The notes: generated by a model from the letters alone, not told the origin. Positions 25,390 to 34,500 are shown, counted from the first letter of the stretch. The stretch is DNA of 64,000 nucleotides from Muribaculaceae bacterium (GCA_022509185.1 JAFLTS010000003.1:62001-126000), one strand, 5' to 3'. A program made the numbers and translations.

Positions 25390-27732
25390 TTAAAAAGGAT
25401 AACCAATTGAAAAATGGAAAGAGGAATCCCGGTGCCAATTCGGATGAATCAAAGGCCAGGGTTGTTGTCCTCGTGCCGGATTATGAGCTTTCATTCCCAT
25501 GTCGAATCGCACCAGGAAATAAGAGAAATCAAATCTTAAACCTACACCATATGCTGCCGCAAGTTGTTTATAAAATTTGTTGAATTTAAACATGCCTCCA
25601 GGTTGATTAGGGTAATCATGTATGGTCCAAATATTTCCGGCATCAATAAAAGCTGCAAATTCGATCACCCAAAAAAGTTTGGTTCGCATTTCTGTACTCA
25701 GAATCAAGCGTATATCACCGCATTGATTAATAAAGTCGCTCACAGAATTATTCCCGGGGAAATTTCCGGGGCCTAATGTTCTTACATCCCATCCTCTCAC
25801 ACCATTAGCTCCTCCGCCATAAAAACGTTTTTCAAAGGGAAGAATAGTAGAATTGCCATAAGGAAATCCGAGTCCAAATCCGGCGTGAAAAGCCAGAGAA
25901 TTTCTATTGTCGAAAATATGAAGGAATGCATAATCAGTATTTATCTTAAAATACTGTGAATAATAAATTCCAAAAAGTTTATAGGGATCCTGACTCACAT
26001 GGGAGCGTGGACGAAACAACATATTCAGAAGATAAAGCAGATTGCCTGCCGTTTCAAAATTTGCCCTTATCGTATAAATGTTTTTTTGGAAAGTCACATC
26101 CCAAGGTGTTATTTCTTTTTTGTTGGTGTGATAAAAAGTAAACCCCATCCTCATTATGAAATGGTCTTCATAACTATATTTCAACAGTGGATTGTCCGGT
26201 GCAATATTGTTAATGAAATCAATGGTGCTCTCTGGAAGATATACATAATTTATATCTATTGGAGTGAAGAGATAAACATTCTTATTTCTTCTGTGAACCC
26301 ATCTGTAAGACCAACCGGCAGTAGAGATAATCCGGGTATATTCTGGACGTTCCTGATAAGACATACTGAAGGAGAGCTCTGACGTAGCATTTACTTTTCT
26401 CTTAAAAGAATCCTTAAGGAAAGGTGCTTTGAACTTAGGGAATGTAAGGCCGAGATCTAAAGAATATTCCATATATCGGTCATGAATAAGGCCTTCCAGA
26501 TTTCCACTCAGAGATTCATATGCCCCTCTGAGTTTAGTGGTAAGAGTTTCCGAACCTTTGCCAATATTTCTATGAGTATAGGTAACAGAGGCTGCTACCC
26601 CTAAATCCCCTTCCGAATTAGTTCCTTCTACTTCAAAAGACACTGACTGACTTTTGGCCGGAGTCAAAAGTATATAGGTGTCAAGATAATTTTTGCCATC
26701 CAGGTTTCCTGTTGGCACAAAGACTATATTTATAAATTTTAGAATGCTTAATCGGGATAAGGAACTATAAGTGCGATCTACGTTGTTTTGATTATAAGGT
26801 GAGTCAATACGAATGAAACAATTCTCAAATAATACACTTGGTCGGAGATAAGATTTTTTAGAACTGTAGATTTCAAGATCCTTATAAACTTCATAGGGTT
26901 CGGTTTTTATTATTTCAAAAGCTGATTCACCTTTAGAAGGATCAAAATCTGTGATAACTCTAATAGAATTTATATAATATCTCTCATGTGTGAGCACAGT
27001 GGAATTATTCTGACTATAAGGAGGATTAATCTTTAGTGTAAGATTCACTTTATTTGATCCTGAAGTGGTGTCGGCATTGTAAGTAACAAAGTCTTTGCTA
27101 AATCCATAGAAACCTTGATTTTTAAATATGCTGGCGATACGCTCGCGTTGTGTTTCAAGAACACTTCTGTCCAAAGGTATTCCCGGTCTTACAATAAATT
27201 GATTGGAATCAGCCATAACCAGGTTTCTGAATTCTTCATTAGGGAATTCGAAGTCAATAGAATCAACCATATATTGTATACCGGGTTCCACAATATAATT
27301 GACTCTAATTTTTCTTTTCTTATCGTTTCTGACAGTATCGGCATTAGCTTTGGCATAAAGAAATCCTTTATTTACCATAGCTTTCTCAAGTTGGTCAATA
27401 CTTGCTTCCATTAGCAAGGAATCATATACCACAGGAGGTTCTCCCAATTTTCTCACCCATTTATTCCACCAGTTAGTGGAATCATTACCACTAAGATTAT
27501 AAATTCCAAGCCTAAATTTGATGCTCCAAAGCATCTTATGATTAGGAGTTTGTCTTACATAAGCATTTAATTCTGAAACATTCACACGTTTCAGAGAATC
27601 ATTAACCTCTATATTCACTTTATCAAGGAGATAATCTCCTTGCTGCACATGCTTAGCACTGTTGCAGGCCCCTAAGAGAAGCAAAAGCAAAAAGGAAAAA
27701 AATAAAAGGATATATAAACGGTGAAAATTCAA
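25390..27732 (-). CDS. TamL-like lipidated Omp85/BamA-family outer-membrane protein
   Basis: A 780-residue Omp85-family protein. A lipobox L-G-A-C puts the lipidated Cys at position 23, unlike BamA. It has POTRA-type repeats (about 40-330; VNYIVEPGIQYMVDSIDF, IKTEPYEV) and a C-terminal 16-strand barrel (about 390-780) with the lid-lock motif region G-F-P-Y-G-N then RFYGGGANGVRGWDVRTLGPG, ending SFHFSIGYPF with a terminal Phe. Lipidated TamA homologues (TamL) are known from Bacteroidetes such as Flavobacterium and help place outer-membrane proteins. No TamB gene is adjacent here; a HAD phosphatase follows at once. Confidence 0.87.
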   Translation of the reverse strand: MNFHRLYILLFFSFLLLLLLGACNSAKHVQQGDYLLDKVNIEVNDSLKRVNVSELNAYVRQTPNHKMLWSIKFRLGIYNLSGNDSTNWWNKWVRKLGEPPVVYDSLLMEASIDQLEKAMVNKGFLYAKANADTVRNDKKRKIRVNYIVEPGIQYMVDSIDFEFPNEEFRNLVMADSNQFIVRPGIPLDRSVLETQRERIASIFKNQGFYGFSKDFVTYNADTTSGSNKVNLTLKINPPYSQNNSTVLTHERYYINSIRVITDFDPSKGESAFEIIKTEPYEVYKDLEIYSSKKSYLRPSVLFENCFIRIDSPYNQNNVDRTYSSLSRLSILKFINIVFVPTGNLDGKNYLDTYILLTPAKSQSVSFEVEGTNSEGDLGVAASVTYTHRNIGKGSETLTTKLRGAYESLSGNLEGLIHDRYMEYSLDLGLTFPKFKAPFLKDSFKRKVNATSELSFSMSYQERPEYTRIISTAGWSYRWVHRRNKNVYLFTPIDINYVYLPESTIDFINNIAPDNPLLKYSYEDHFIMRMGFTFYHTNKKEITPWDVTFQKNIYTIRANFETAGNLLYLLNMLFRPRSHVSQDPYKLFGIYYSQYFKINTDYAFLHIFDNRNSLAFHAGFGLGFPYGNSTILPFEKRFYGGGANGVRGWDVRTLGPGNFPGNNSVSDFINQCGDIRLILSTEMRTKLFWVIEFAAFIDAGNIWTIHDYPNQPGGMFKFNKFYKQLAAAYGVGLRFDFSYFLVRFDMGMKAHNPARGQQPWPLIHPNWHRDSSFHFSIGYPF

Positions 27733-27758
27733 GAGATTTTACGTGATTTTCAAGTAAG

Positions 27759-27766
27759 CAAATTTA
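27759..27766 (-). promoter_or_regulatory. -7 box TAAATTTG for the TamL-like gene
   Basis: Minus-strand TAAATTTG matches TAnnTTTG 26 nt before the ATG at 27732. No clear -33 TTTG is seen. Confidence 0.4.
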
Positions 27767-27825
27767 GTAAATTTTTAGTAACTTTACACCGACACACCCT
27801 AGGGCATCTCATCAAAAGGATCAGC

Positions 27826-28626
27826 ATGCAAGCATATTTAGAAAAGAAATATTTTTTATCGGCAAGTGATGCCAATGCGGAAGGAGAGCTGTCTCTTACA
27901 TCATTGACCGCCAATATAATAGATATAGCGACTGAACATGCCAATACACTTGGCATTGGCAATCCTGCCATGAAAGATATGAATGCCGGATGGATCTTGT
28001 CTCGGATCACGATAGATATGCAATCCACTCCTAAAGTTAATACAACCTACATATTGAAGACTTGGATAGAAGATTTCAATCGTCATTATTCAGCCCGATG
28101 TTTCAGTATAAGAGGAGAGGATGATAAAATTTATGGTTATTGTCGCACAATATGGCTGGTGATAGATGCTGAAAGCCATAAAAATCTTGGCCTTTCTCAT
28201 TTCTCACTGCCGCAGGAAACCATATTGGGAGAGAAAGCTCCGATACCCCTTCAGGAAAAACATTTTCCTATATTGGATCAAAATTCGGAAGAAGACAGAA
28301 CGAAGACTATTCGAGCCAATCACCCTGCGTTTAATTATATATTCAGGTATTGTGATCTTGATTTCTATAGACATGTAAATACGATTCGGTATGTGTCTTT
28401 ATTATTGAATCAGTTCACTCTTAAAGAGCATGATGAAACCAGGGTTTGTCGGATGGAACTCTCTTTTTTACATGAGGCTTGCTATGGAATGTCTACTGTT
28501 TTATTAAGATCTGACTCCGATGAAGATCCCTTGTTGTCATCTTTCCAACTTTCGGATGAATCAACGGGCCAGGCATTATTGTTTGCAAGAATAAAAAGAA
28601 TGCATGCCCATGGAAGAGATAAATAA
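27826..28626 (+). CDS. Acyl-ACP thioesterase
   Basis: A 266-residue double-hotdog acyl-acyl carrier protein thioesterase that releases free fatty acid from ACP. The first hotdog holds the hydrophobic SLTANIIDIATEHANTLGIG helix region and GWILSRITIDM; the second holds FRYCDLDFYRHVNTIRYV with the catalytic-type Asp/Asn/His set. A longer frame reaches a GTG at 27721, but that would overlap the divergent TamL gene and its promoter; the ATG at 27826 gives the family N-terminus (MQAYLEKKYFLS). It overlaps the following Fur-type gene by 23 nt. Confidence 0.87.
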   Translation: MQAYLEKKYFLSASDANAEGELSLTSLTANIIDIATEHANTLGIGNPAMKDMNAGWILSRITIDMQSTPKVNTTYILKTWIEDFNRHYSARCFSIRGEDDKIYGYCRTIWLVIDAESHKNLGLSHFSLPQETILGEKAPIPLQEKHFPILDQNSEEDRTKTIRANHPAFNYIFRYCDLDFYRHVNTIRYVSLLLNQFTLKEHDETRVCRMELSFLHEACYGMSTVLLRSDSDEDPLLSSFQLSDESTGQALLFARIKRMHAHGRDK

Positions 28627-29023
28627 AATATTAAAAGTTTCAGATATTTCTCCTACTCCGATTAGAATTCTTGTGTATCGTTGCTTACGAGAGTCTGTCA
28701 CACCGATATCTCTGACTGATATTGAAATAGCCTTAGACACGGTGGACAAGTCTACTATTTCCAGGACACTTAATTTATTTAAGAATCATCATCTTATACA
28801 TTCTTTTAATGATGGGTCAGGTTCAGTGAAATATGAACTTTGTAAGTGCAGTGATGAATTCCATGATGATGAACATGTTCATTTCAGGTGCGAACAATGT
28901 GGGTTAACCATATGTCTCCCTACTGTGCGAGTGCCGCGGGTAAAGATTCCTGAAGGTTATAAGATAAAGGATATTAATTATGTAATAACGGGAGTTTGCA
29001 ACCGTTGCAACAACAGTCGATAA
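28604..29023 (+). CDS. Fur-family transcriptional regulator
   Basis: A 139-residue Fur-superfamily repressor: N-terminal winged helix (TPIRILVYRCLRE, DKSTISRTLNLFKNHHLI) and C-terminal dimerisation domain with a structural zinc site of two Cys pairs (Cys96/Cys99 in F-R-C-E-Q-C-G; Cys132/Cys135 in V-C-N-R-C) and the His91/His93 pair in EHVHF. Fur, Zur and PerR cannot be told apart from this alone; Zur is possible. ATG at 28604 (a second at 28610 is equally good) lies inside the thioesterase gene, so its translation is coupled to it. It may regulate metal genes such as those at 8-10 kb or 34-37 kb, which is inference. Confidence 0.85.
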   Translation: MPMEEINKILKVSDISPTPIRILVYRCLRESVTPISLTDIEIALDTVDKSTISRTLNLFKNHHLIHSFNDGSGSVKYELCKCSDEFHDDEHVHFRCEQCGLTICLPTVRVPRVKIPEGYKIKDINYVITGVCNRCNNSR

Positions 29024-29029
29024 AAAATT

Positions 29030-29443
29030 ATGCAGACCCCTGTTTTCAAATATTCCAAAGCTTGGTTTATAGCCTCCGCCGTATTGACCATTCCCTTATT
29101 AATTGATATTTGTACGGCTTGTCATTTATTTTCCTTATGGATAGCATGGCTGTTATTTTTTCTGATATGTATTATCTCGATTATAAGATTAATACATGCT
29201 TTCGCGCAGCATTTATATAAATTTGCCTGGGGATTGATAGGACAATTATTACTTGGAGCGGGAGTTCTGATATTTTTCCAATTATCCTATAATAAGGTTA
29301 TAGAGACTCCGGTAAGTCATCCTGTCACTCCGGCAGTAGTAAATATCCAGGATCCTTTATTAAATCTGGATTCAGTTCATAAATCTGATCAGAAGAAGAA
29401 TCAGGATATAAAAGAAAGAGAGGTAAGAAATAATCGGAAATGA
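29030..29443 (+). CDS. Small membrane protein of unknown function
   Basis: A 137-residue protein with three likely membrane segments (about 13-30, 34-52 and 66-86) and a polar, Lys-rich C-terminal tail (about 105-137). I do not recognise a family. It begins 6 nt after the Fur-type regulator stop, so it is in the same operon as that gene and the thioesterase. A short C-T-A-C-H group (29-33) at the end of the first segment could bind metal or heme, but two Cys and one His alone are weak evidence. It could be the target or partner of the regulator. Confidence 0.65.
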   Translation: MQTPVFKYSKAWFIASAVLTIPLLIDICTACHLFSLWIAWLLFFLICIISIIRLIHAFAQHLYKFAWGLIGQLLLGAGVLIFFQLSYNKVIETPVSHPVTPAVVNIQDPLLNLDSVHKSDQKKNQDIKEREVRNNRK

Positions 29444-29458
29444 ACATGCTCTTCATAA

Positions 29459-29489
29459 TTTGAAAATCTCAATAAATAATTTAAATTTG
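29459..29489 (+). promoter_or_regulatory. Consensus Bacteroidetes promoter for the serC operon
   Basis: TTTG at 29459-29462, a 19-nt spacer and TAAATTTG at 29482-29489 match the full -33/-7 consensus. The leader to the serC ATG is about 33 nt. Confidence 0.72.
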
Positions 29490-29527
29490 CTAAAAATAAA
29501 ACCTAAAAATCAAATAAACGTAATATT

Positions 29528-30598
29528 ATGAAAAAACACAATTTTTATGCCGGCCCGAGCATAATGAGTCAATTCACAATTGAAGAGACTGCCAAGGCAG
29601 TGAAAGATTTTGCTGATATGGGTCTGTCGATTCTTGAGATATCTCACAGAAGTAAACAATTTCAGGCAGTAATGGATGAAACTGTTGCCTTATTCAAAGA
29701 GCTTCTTGAAATTCCTGAAGGCTACAGTGTATTGTTCCTTGGTGGAGGTGCCAGCTTGCAGTTTGCTATGGTTCCGATGAATATGCTCATTCATAAAGCT
29801 GCTTATCTTGATACAGGCGTATGGGCCAGCAAAGCTATAAAGGAGGCCAAACTTTTTGGTGAAGTGGATGTTGTAGCCTCATCAAAAGACAGAAACTACA
29901 ACTATATACCGAGAGATTACACAGTTCCAAAGGATGTAGATTATTTCCATTATACTTCAAATAATACCATTTATGGTACTGAGATCCGCAAAGATCCGGA
30001 AGTGGGAGTAAGAATGATTGCTGATATGAGCTCAGACATTTTCAGCCGTCCTGTAGACGTGGCTAAATACGATCTTATTTACGGAGGGGCACAGAAAAAT
30101 CTTGCACCTGCAGGAGTAACTTTTGTTATCGTTAAAGATGATACTTTAGGGAAAGCTGACAGAGTTATACCTACAATGTTGAACTATGAAACCCATGTAA
30201 AGAAGGGCTCTATGTTTAACACGCCTCCTGTATTACCCATATTCTCTGCTTTACAGACCTTGAAATATTATAAACAACTTGGTGGCGTGAAGGTGATAGA
30301 GAAGATGGATATGGATAAAGCTGAAGTACTATATAATGCAATAGATTCCAGCAAGATGTTTGTAGCAACAGTTCCTAATCATGAAGACCGTTCCATCATG
30401 AACGTATGCTTTGTTATGAAACCTGAATACAAAGATCTTGAAAAAGACTTCATAGACTTTGCCACAGAAAGAGGAATGATGGGAATCAAGGGACATCGGG
30501 ATGTTGGAGGTTTCCGAGCTTCTCTCTATAATGCGCTTCCTATGGAAAGTGTGAAGGCTCTTGTTGACGTAATGAAGGAATTCGAATCTAAACATTAA
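29528..30598 (+). CDS. serC: Phosphoserine aminotransferase
   Basis: A 356-residue class V aminotransferase that makes 3-phosphoserine from 3-phosphohydroxypyruvate (serine synthesis) and takes part in pyridoxal phosphate synthesis. The PLP-binding Lys190 is in [20 protein letters not shown] and the N-terminal [11 protein letters not shown] are family signatures. Length is normal (about 360). It has its own consensus promoter and lies 12 nt before serA, so the first two steps of serine synthesis are coexpressed. Confidence 0.96.
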   Translation: MKKHNFYAGPSIMSQFTIEETAKAVKDFADMGLSILEISHRSKQFQAVMDETVALFKELLEIPEGYSVLFLGGGASLQFAMVPMNMLIHKAAYLDTGVWASKAIKEAKLFGEVDVVASSKDRNYNYIPRDYTVPKDVDYFHYTSNNTIYGTEIRKDPEVGVRMIADMSSDIFSRPVDVAKYDLIYGGAQKNLAPAGVTFVIVKDDTLGKADRVIPTMLNYETHVKKGSMFNTPPVLPIFSALQTLKYYKQLGGVKVIEKMDMDKAEVLYNAIDSSKMFVATVPNHEDRSIMNVCFVMKPEYKDLEKDFIDFATERGMMGIKGHRDVGGFRASLYNALPMESVKALVDVMKEFESKH

Positions 30599-30610
30599 TC
30601 AGAAAGAGCT

Positions 30611-31528
30611 ATGAAAATTCTTGTTTTTACTGAGAAACCGTTTGCACCTGCTGCCGTGAAAGCCATTCAAAATGTGATTGATGCAGCCGGAGCTGATATG
30701 ATACTTGTTGAAAAGGGAACTAAGGAAGATTTGCTAAAATCAGTAAAGGAAGCCGATGGTTTGATCGTGAGAAGTGATATAGTTGACGCTGATGTAATAA
30801 ACCATGCCCCGAATTTAAGAGTAATAGTAAGAGCGGGCGCAGGTTATGACAATATAGATCTTCAGGCAGCTACAAACCATGGAATCTGTGTAATGAATAC
30901 TCCGGGTCAAAATTCAAATGCCGTGGCTGAATTGGTATTCGGAATGATTGTAATGATGTGCCGTAACAAATATAACGGCACCTCTGGCTGCGAGCTTAAA
31001 GGAAAATCTTTAGGTATCTACGCTTTCGGTCAGGTAGGAAGGAATGTAGCTCGAATTGCAGCAGGTTTTGGTATGGAAATCAAAGCTTTAGATGTTTTTG
31101 TGCCTGATGAGGTAATGATAGAGCAAGGAGTAACCCCTGTGCATGATGTAAAGGAACTTTTTTCTCAGAATGATTTTGTTTCTTTACATATTCCGGCAAC
31201 TCCGGAGACACGCAATTCCATAGGTTATGATTTAGTTGTAAGCATGCCAAAGAATGGTGTTTTGGTTAATACAGCAAGAAAGGAAGTGATAGACGAGGCC
31301 GGATTATTGAAGGCACTTTTGGAACGTCCGGATCTTAGATATGTCTCCGATATCAAGCCTGCAAATGCTGAGGAGTTTGAAAAACTTTGTGCAGACAGAG
31401 TATTTTTTACACCGAAAAAAATGGGAGCTCAGACAGCTGAAGCCAATTTTAATGCGGGTGTAGCTGCAGCAGAACAAGCTATTGCATATCTACGCGACGG
31501 TTGGAATAAATACCAGGTGAATAAATAA
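30611..31528 (+). CDS. serA: D-3-phosphoglycerate dehydrogenase, short form with Lys at the catalytic His site
   Basis: A 305-residue NAD-dependent 2-hydroxyacid dehydrogenase that starts serine synthesis. It lacks the regulatory ACT domain (type III form). The Rossmann [11 protein letters not shown] segment (about 142-152) and [10 protein letters not shown] (about 218-227) are clear. Where typical enzymes have Pro-His before the GA-S-T segment, this has T-P-K-K-M-G-A-Q-T, with Lys in place of the catalytic His. Lys-type enzymes are known (for example the Entamoeba type IIIK enzyme), and I recall this sequence as normal for Bacteroidales. It overlaps the engB start by one base (the final A of its stop is the first base of the engB ATG). 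Confidence 0.92.
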   Translation: MKILVFTEKPFAPAAVKAIQNVIDAAGADMILVEKGTKEDLLKSVKEADGLIVRSDIVDADVINHAPNLRVIVRAGAGYDNIDLQAATNHGICVMNTPGQNSNAVAELVFGMIVMMCRNKYNGTSGCELKGKSLGIYAFGQVGRNVARIAAGFGMEIKALDVFVPDEVMIEQGVTPVHDVKELFSQNDFVSLHIPATPETRNSIGYDLVVSMPKNGVLVNTARKEVIDEAGLLKALLERPDLRYVSDIKPANAEEFEKLCADRVFFTPKKMGAQTAEANFNAGVAAAEQAIAYLRDGWNKYQVNK

Positions 31529-32133
31529 TGCAGATTCGAAACGCCACTTATAAGATCAGCAGTCCGACAGCAAGGCAATGTCCTGAAACTAATGTTCCGG
31601 AATATGCCTTTATTGGAAGGTCGAATGTAGGTAAATCTTCTTTGATTAATTTATTGACCAAAAAAGGATTGGCTAAGACCTCTCAAAAACCGGGTAAAAC
31701 CATGCTCATAAATCATTATGAGATTAACAACGGAGAATTCTATATAGTGGATTTACCGGGATATGGTTATGCTTCAAGGGGTAAGGAACAAAGAGATGCT
31801 TTTGCAACGATGATTAAGGATTATATTCTTAATCGACAACAAATGACTCTTCTATTTGTGCTTCTTGATATCCGGCATGATCCGCAAAAAATTGATGTGG
31901 AGTTTCTTAAATGGCTCGGAGAAAATAGTGTTCCTTTTGCAATTGTGTTTACCAAGGCTGATAAAATAGGACCTGTAGCTGCTCAAAATAAAGTGGAAGA
32001 ATACAAGAAGTTTTTGATGAAAGACTGGGAGGAATTGCCTCCCGTCTTCATCACTTCTTCGGAAGATAAAAGGGGGAAAGAAGATCTCCTTGATTATATT
32101 GAGAGTATAAATAAAGAAATATGTCAAAAATAG
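31528..32133 (+). CDS. engB: EngB/YsxC ribosome biogenesis GTPase
   Basis: A 201-residue GTPase of the EngB (YihA/YsxC) family that helps assemble the large ribosomal subunit. GTP-binding motifs are G1 [10 protein letters not shown]3 D-L-P-G-Y-G-Y, and G4 F-T-K-A-D; G5 is VFITSSE. Length is normal. ATG at 31528 overlaps the serA stop, and its end overlaps rpiB by 13 nt, so this is a tight operon of otherwise unrelated functions. Confidence 0.96.
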   Translation: MQIRNATYKISSPTARQCPETNVPEYAFIGRSNVGKSSLINLLTKKGLAKTSQKPGKTMLINHYEINNGEFYIVDLPGYGYASRGKEQRDAFATMIKDYILNRQQMTLLFVLLDIRHDPQKIDVEFLKWLGENSVPFAIVFTKADKIGPVAAQNKVEEYKKFLMKDWEELPPVFITSSEDKRGKEDLLDYIESINKEICQK

Positions 32134-32582
32134 CCATTGTATCGGATCACGCCGGATATGAATTAAAGGAATATCTCAAACCTTTTATCGAAAAATTGGG
32201 ATATGAAGTAGTAGACTTCGGCACTTATTCTCCGGAATCATGTGATTATCCGGATTTTGCTCATCCGGCAGCCACAGCTTTAGAGGAGGGTAAAGTGAAC
32301 CTGGGAATTGGTATGTGTGGTTCAGGTAATGGAATGCAAATTACTTTGAATAAACATCAAGGAGTTAGAGCAGCCTTGTGTTGGCTTCCTGAATTAGCAA
32401 AATTAGCCAAAGAACATAATGATGCTAATTTCCTTGTTCTTCCCGCTCGATTTATCACTAAAGAAGAAGCTCAGATTATAGTTGAAACATATTTGAACTC
32501 CACTTTTGAAGGAGGCAGGCATGCAAGGCGTGTAAAAAAAATTCCTTTGAATATTTCTGTGGAAGGAGAAGTTATGGGATGA
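32121..32582 (+). CDS. rpiB: Ribose-5-phosphate isomerase B
   Basis: A 153-residue RpiB/LacAB isomerase interconverting ribose 5-phosphate and ribulose 5-phosphate in the pentose phosphate pathway. It shows [14 protein letters not shown] at the start, [10 protein letters not shown], and the active-site G-M-C-G-S-G-N-G-M (Cys about 72). N-terminus begins inside engB (13-nt overlap), and its stop overlaps folB by four bases, so translation is coupled. It is the usual short RpiB form. Confidence 0.95.
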   Translation: MSKIAIVSDHAGYELKEYLKPFIEKLGYEVVDFGTYSPESCDYPDFAHPAATALEEGKVNLGIGMCGSGNGMQITLNKHQGVRAALCWLPELAKLAKEHNDANFLVLPARFITKEEAQIIVETYLNSTFEGGRHARRVKKIPLNISVEGEVMG

Positions 32583-32932
32583 AATATGAGATCAAACTGA
32601 AAGATCTTCGTTTTTATGCCTATCATGGTGTAATGGAAGAAGAGAAACGGATTGGTAATGAATTTAGAGTTTCAGCTACCGTTGCTATTCCATGTAGCTC
32701 CACAATAGAAACTGATAACATCAGCAACACTCTTTCTTATGTTTCATTATATGAAATAATTAATGAATCAATGCAAGAAAGCCGCAATTTATTGGAAAGA
32801 GTTGCTTACGATATTGTAAATAAAATAAAGGAAAGGTTTAAAGAGGTAGAAGGAGGAAAGATAGAGATCGAAAAAGTTCATCCTCCGATTCCGGGGATGT
32901 TGGGAAGCGCCTCTGTAGTTTTAGAATTTTAA
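32579..32932 (+). CDS. folB: Dihydroneopterin aldolase
   Basis: A 117-residue dihydroneopterin aldolase of folate synthesis. Signature regions are the N-terminal KDLRFYAYHGVMEEE (with active-site Tyr and Glu), FRVSATVAI, and the C-terminal KVHPPIPG with the catalytic-type Lys. Length is typical for FolB. The ATG overlaps the rpiB stop (ATGA). It is the last gene of the serC operon and is followed by the separately transcribed tRNA gene. Confidence 0.95.
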   Translation: MKYEIKLKDLRFYAYHGVMEEEKRIGNEFRVSATVAIPCSSTIETDNISNTLSYVSLYEIINESMQESRNLLERVAYDIVNKIKERFKEVEGGKIEIEKVHPPIPGMLGSASVVLEF

Positions 32933-32958
32933 TCCTTATAAAAATATTCTCAAAATAT

Positions 32959-32990
32959 TTTGAATAGGTGAAAAATTCTCATTAACTTTG
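32959..32990 (+). promoter_or_regulatory. Consensus Bacteroidetes promoter of the tRNA-Arg gene
   Basis: TTTG at 32959-32962, a 20-nt spacer and TAACTTTG at 32983-32990 match the full consensus, with the tRNA 5' end 30 nt further down. Confidence 0.78.
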
Positions 32991-33020
32991 CACACGCAAA
33001 AGAGGGAAAACCTCATACAT

Positions 33021-33094
33021 GGTTCCTTAGCTCAACTGAATAGAGCATCTGACTACGGATCAGAAGGTTACAGGTTTGAATCCTGTAGGAATCA
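33021..33094 (+). tRNA. tRNA-Arg (anticodon ACG)
   Basis: A full cloverleaf of 74 nt without encoded CCA: acceptor GGTTCCT/AGGAATC (one G-U pair), D stem GCTC/GAGC, anticodon stem TCTGA/TCAGA with loop CTACGGA (anticodon ACG at 33055-33057), five-base variable loop, T stem ACAGG/CCTGT, discriminator A. The ACG anticodon is normally edited to ICG by TadA and reads CGU, CGC and CGA. The D loop has G18-A19 instead of G18-G19, and the T loop is TTTGAAT instead of TTCGAAT (position 56 is U), so the usual G19-C56 tertiary pair would be A19-U56. It has its own promoter and terminator and no clustered tRNAs. Confidence 0.95.
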
Positions 33095-33100
33095 CAGAAT

Positions 33101-33130
33101 AAGCGCCTGAATTTCAGGCGCTTATTTTTT
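33101..33130 (+). terminator. Intrinsic terminator after tRNA-Arg
   Basis: A 10-bp perfect stem (33101-33110 with 33114-33123, GC-rich core GCGCCTGA), 3-nt loop, and a T-run at 33125-33131. It ends the tRNA transcript 6 nt after the mature 3' end. Confidence 0.88.
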
Positions 33131-33151
33131 TGTACTGGGTTTTTATTTTAG

Positions 33152-33206
33152 AAATAGTATAAATAGTATAAATTTTAAGTACGACCCTTACTGTAATTAT
33201 AAGGGT
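33152..33206. repeat. Direct repeat and inverted repeat in the intergenic region
   Basis: AATAGTATA occurs twice in tandem spacing near 33152-33170. ACCCTTA (33184-33190) and TAAGGGT (33200-33206) form an inverted repeat with a 9-nt loop, about 120 nt before the -7 box at 33326. It could be a regulator site or a weak hairpin; the remainder of 33132-33325 shows no gene or riboswitch that I recognise. Confidence 0.3.
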
Positions 33207-33325
33207 ATTTGAATCTAAAATAATTCGTTGCTATTTTTTATTGTTTGTTAGATAGTTGTCTTCAAATTTTTGATAAAAAAAATTTAAAATGCTCAAACTT
33301 CCAGACGTTTAATGTCATTTTAGAT

Positions 33326-33333
33326 TAATTTTG
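33326..33333 (+). promoter_or_regulatory. -7 box TAATTTTG next to the start codon of the flavin/Fe-S gene
   Basis: TAATTTTG matches TAnnTTTG and ends 5 nt before the ATG at 33339, so the mRNA would have almost no leader. No TTTG is visible at the -33 spacing, and no other -7 match lies in the gap up to the tRNA. Confidence 0.45.
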
Positions 33334-33338
33334 CATGA

Positions 33339-34436
33339 ATGAAAAAGGAGAAGATAGACAGGAATTTAAAGATAAGACAATTTATAAGTTTTTTAGCCTG
33401 CCTGATGTTGATGTTGGTAGTGCCCATTTGGCGCGACCATAGGATCATAGGTATAGATCTGGGGCTTAATGATAGAGAAGAGATTCCGGCCACATTAACA
33501 AAAACAGAAGACGGTTTAATAATAAATACAACAGAGATAGGAAAAGAATACATAGGTTACGGAGGTCAGACACCTATAGAAATAATTCTTAAAGATGATA
33601 AAATTGAAAAAATAAAAATATTACCTAATCAAGAAACACCTGAATTTTTGGGGGCGGTTAAAAACAGTGATCTTTTAGACAGATTAATGGGATTAACATT
33701 ATCCGAAGCCATAGTCTATCCGTTAGACGGAGTAAGTGGTGCAACCTATACTTCTGATGCAATTATAAACAATATTCGAGTAGGCTTACAATATGGATTG
33801 AACGAAGAGGGCGAAATCGCAAAAATAACGGTTGCCCAGGAAAAGATTACCCTTAAATTTTATATCACCATAATAGTAATTTTGGCAGGAGGAATTATTC
33901 CTTTATTTTATAAAGATAAACGATATAGAACCCTACAGTTGATATTAAATATATTATTGTTAGGGTTTTGGGGTGGGACTTTTATTTCGTATTCTCAAAT
34001 GACTTCTTTTTTGTCAAATGGTATAACGCAAGTGGCCTTGATTCCAGTTGCCCTCATGTTGATAGCAGCTTTTATATATCCTTGGTTTGGTAAAAACAAT
34101 TATTATTGTCTTTGGATGTGTCCTTACGGATCTATTCAGGAACTGGCTGGAAAATGTGTTAAAATCAAGATAAAACTCAATCCTAAACTCATCAAATATT
34201 TAGGATATTTCCGAGATTGTCTTTGGTTTATTCTAATGTGGTTGTTATGGACAGGTTTGTGGTTTGACTGGATGGGTTATGAACCCTTTGCGGCGTTCTT
34301 TTTTACAGATGCGTCAGCTGTTGTGTTGGGAATAGCGGGAGGATTTTTATTATTGTCATTTTTTATTAACCGTCCATATTGCCGTTTTGTATGTCCTACC
34401 GGTTCATTATTCAAACTTGCAGAAGGTTCGCGTTGA
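33339..34436 (+). CDS. Flavin-binding, NosR-like membrane electron-transfer protein
   Basis: A 365-residue inner-membrane protein. After an N-terminal membrane anchor (about 13-30) comes an FMN-binding domain outside the cytoplasm with the covalent flavin motif D-G-V-S-G-A-T (130-136; Thr136 would carry FMN, added by ApbE elsewhere). Then come about five membrane segments (from about 172) with two cytoplasm-side C-x3-C-P motifs, C-L-W-M-C-P-Y-G and C-R-F-V-C-P-T-G, as in the membrane part of NosR/NapH-type proteins. The terminal ferredoxin clusters of NosR are absent. Such proteins pass electrons across the membrane to extracytoplasmic acceptors. It lies 104 nt upstream of a cobalt/nickel transporter with its own promoter, so linkage is suggestive only. 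Confidence 0.83.
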   Translation: MKKEKIDRNLKIRQFISFLACLMLMLVVPIWRDHRIIGIDLGLNDREEIPATLTKTEDGLIINTTEIGKEYIGYGGQTPIEIILKDDKIEKIKILPNQETPEFLGAVKNSDLLDRLMGLTLSEAIVYPLDGVSGATYTSDAIINNIRVGLQYGLNEEGEIAKITVAQEKITLKFYITIIVILAGGIIPLFYKDKRYRTLQLILNILLLGFWGGTFISYSQMTSFLSNGITQVALIPVALMLIAAFIYPWFGKNNYYCLWMCPYGSIQELAGKCVKIKIKLNPKLIKYLGYFRDCLWFILMWLLWTGLWFDWMGYEPFAAFFFTDASAVVLGIAGGFLLLSFFINRPYCRFVCPTGSLFKLAEGSR

Positions 34437-34500
34437 AATTTAAATATTAAAATTATTAATAGATTTCCAATTTTATATCACTGAAATAAAAGTAATATTG

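Noticed and set aside
27721-27826. GTG at 27721 as the thioesterase start
   Set aside because: It would overlap the divergent TamL gene and its promoter box and adds a non-homologous 35-residue stretch.
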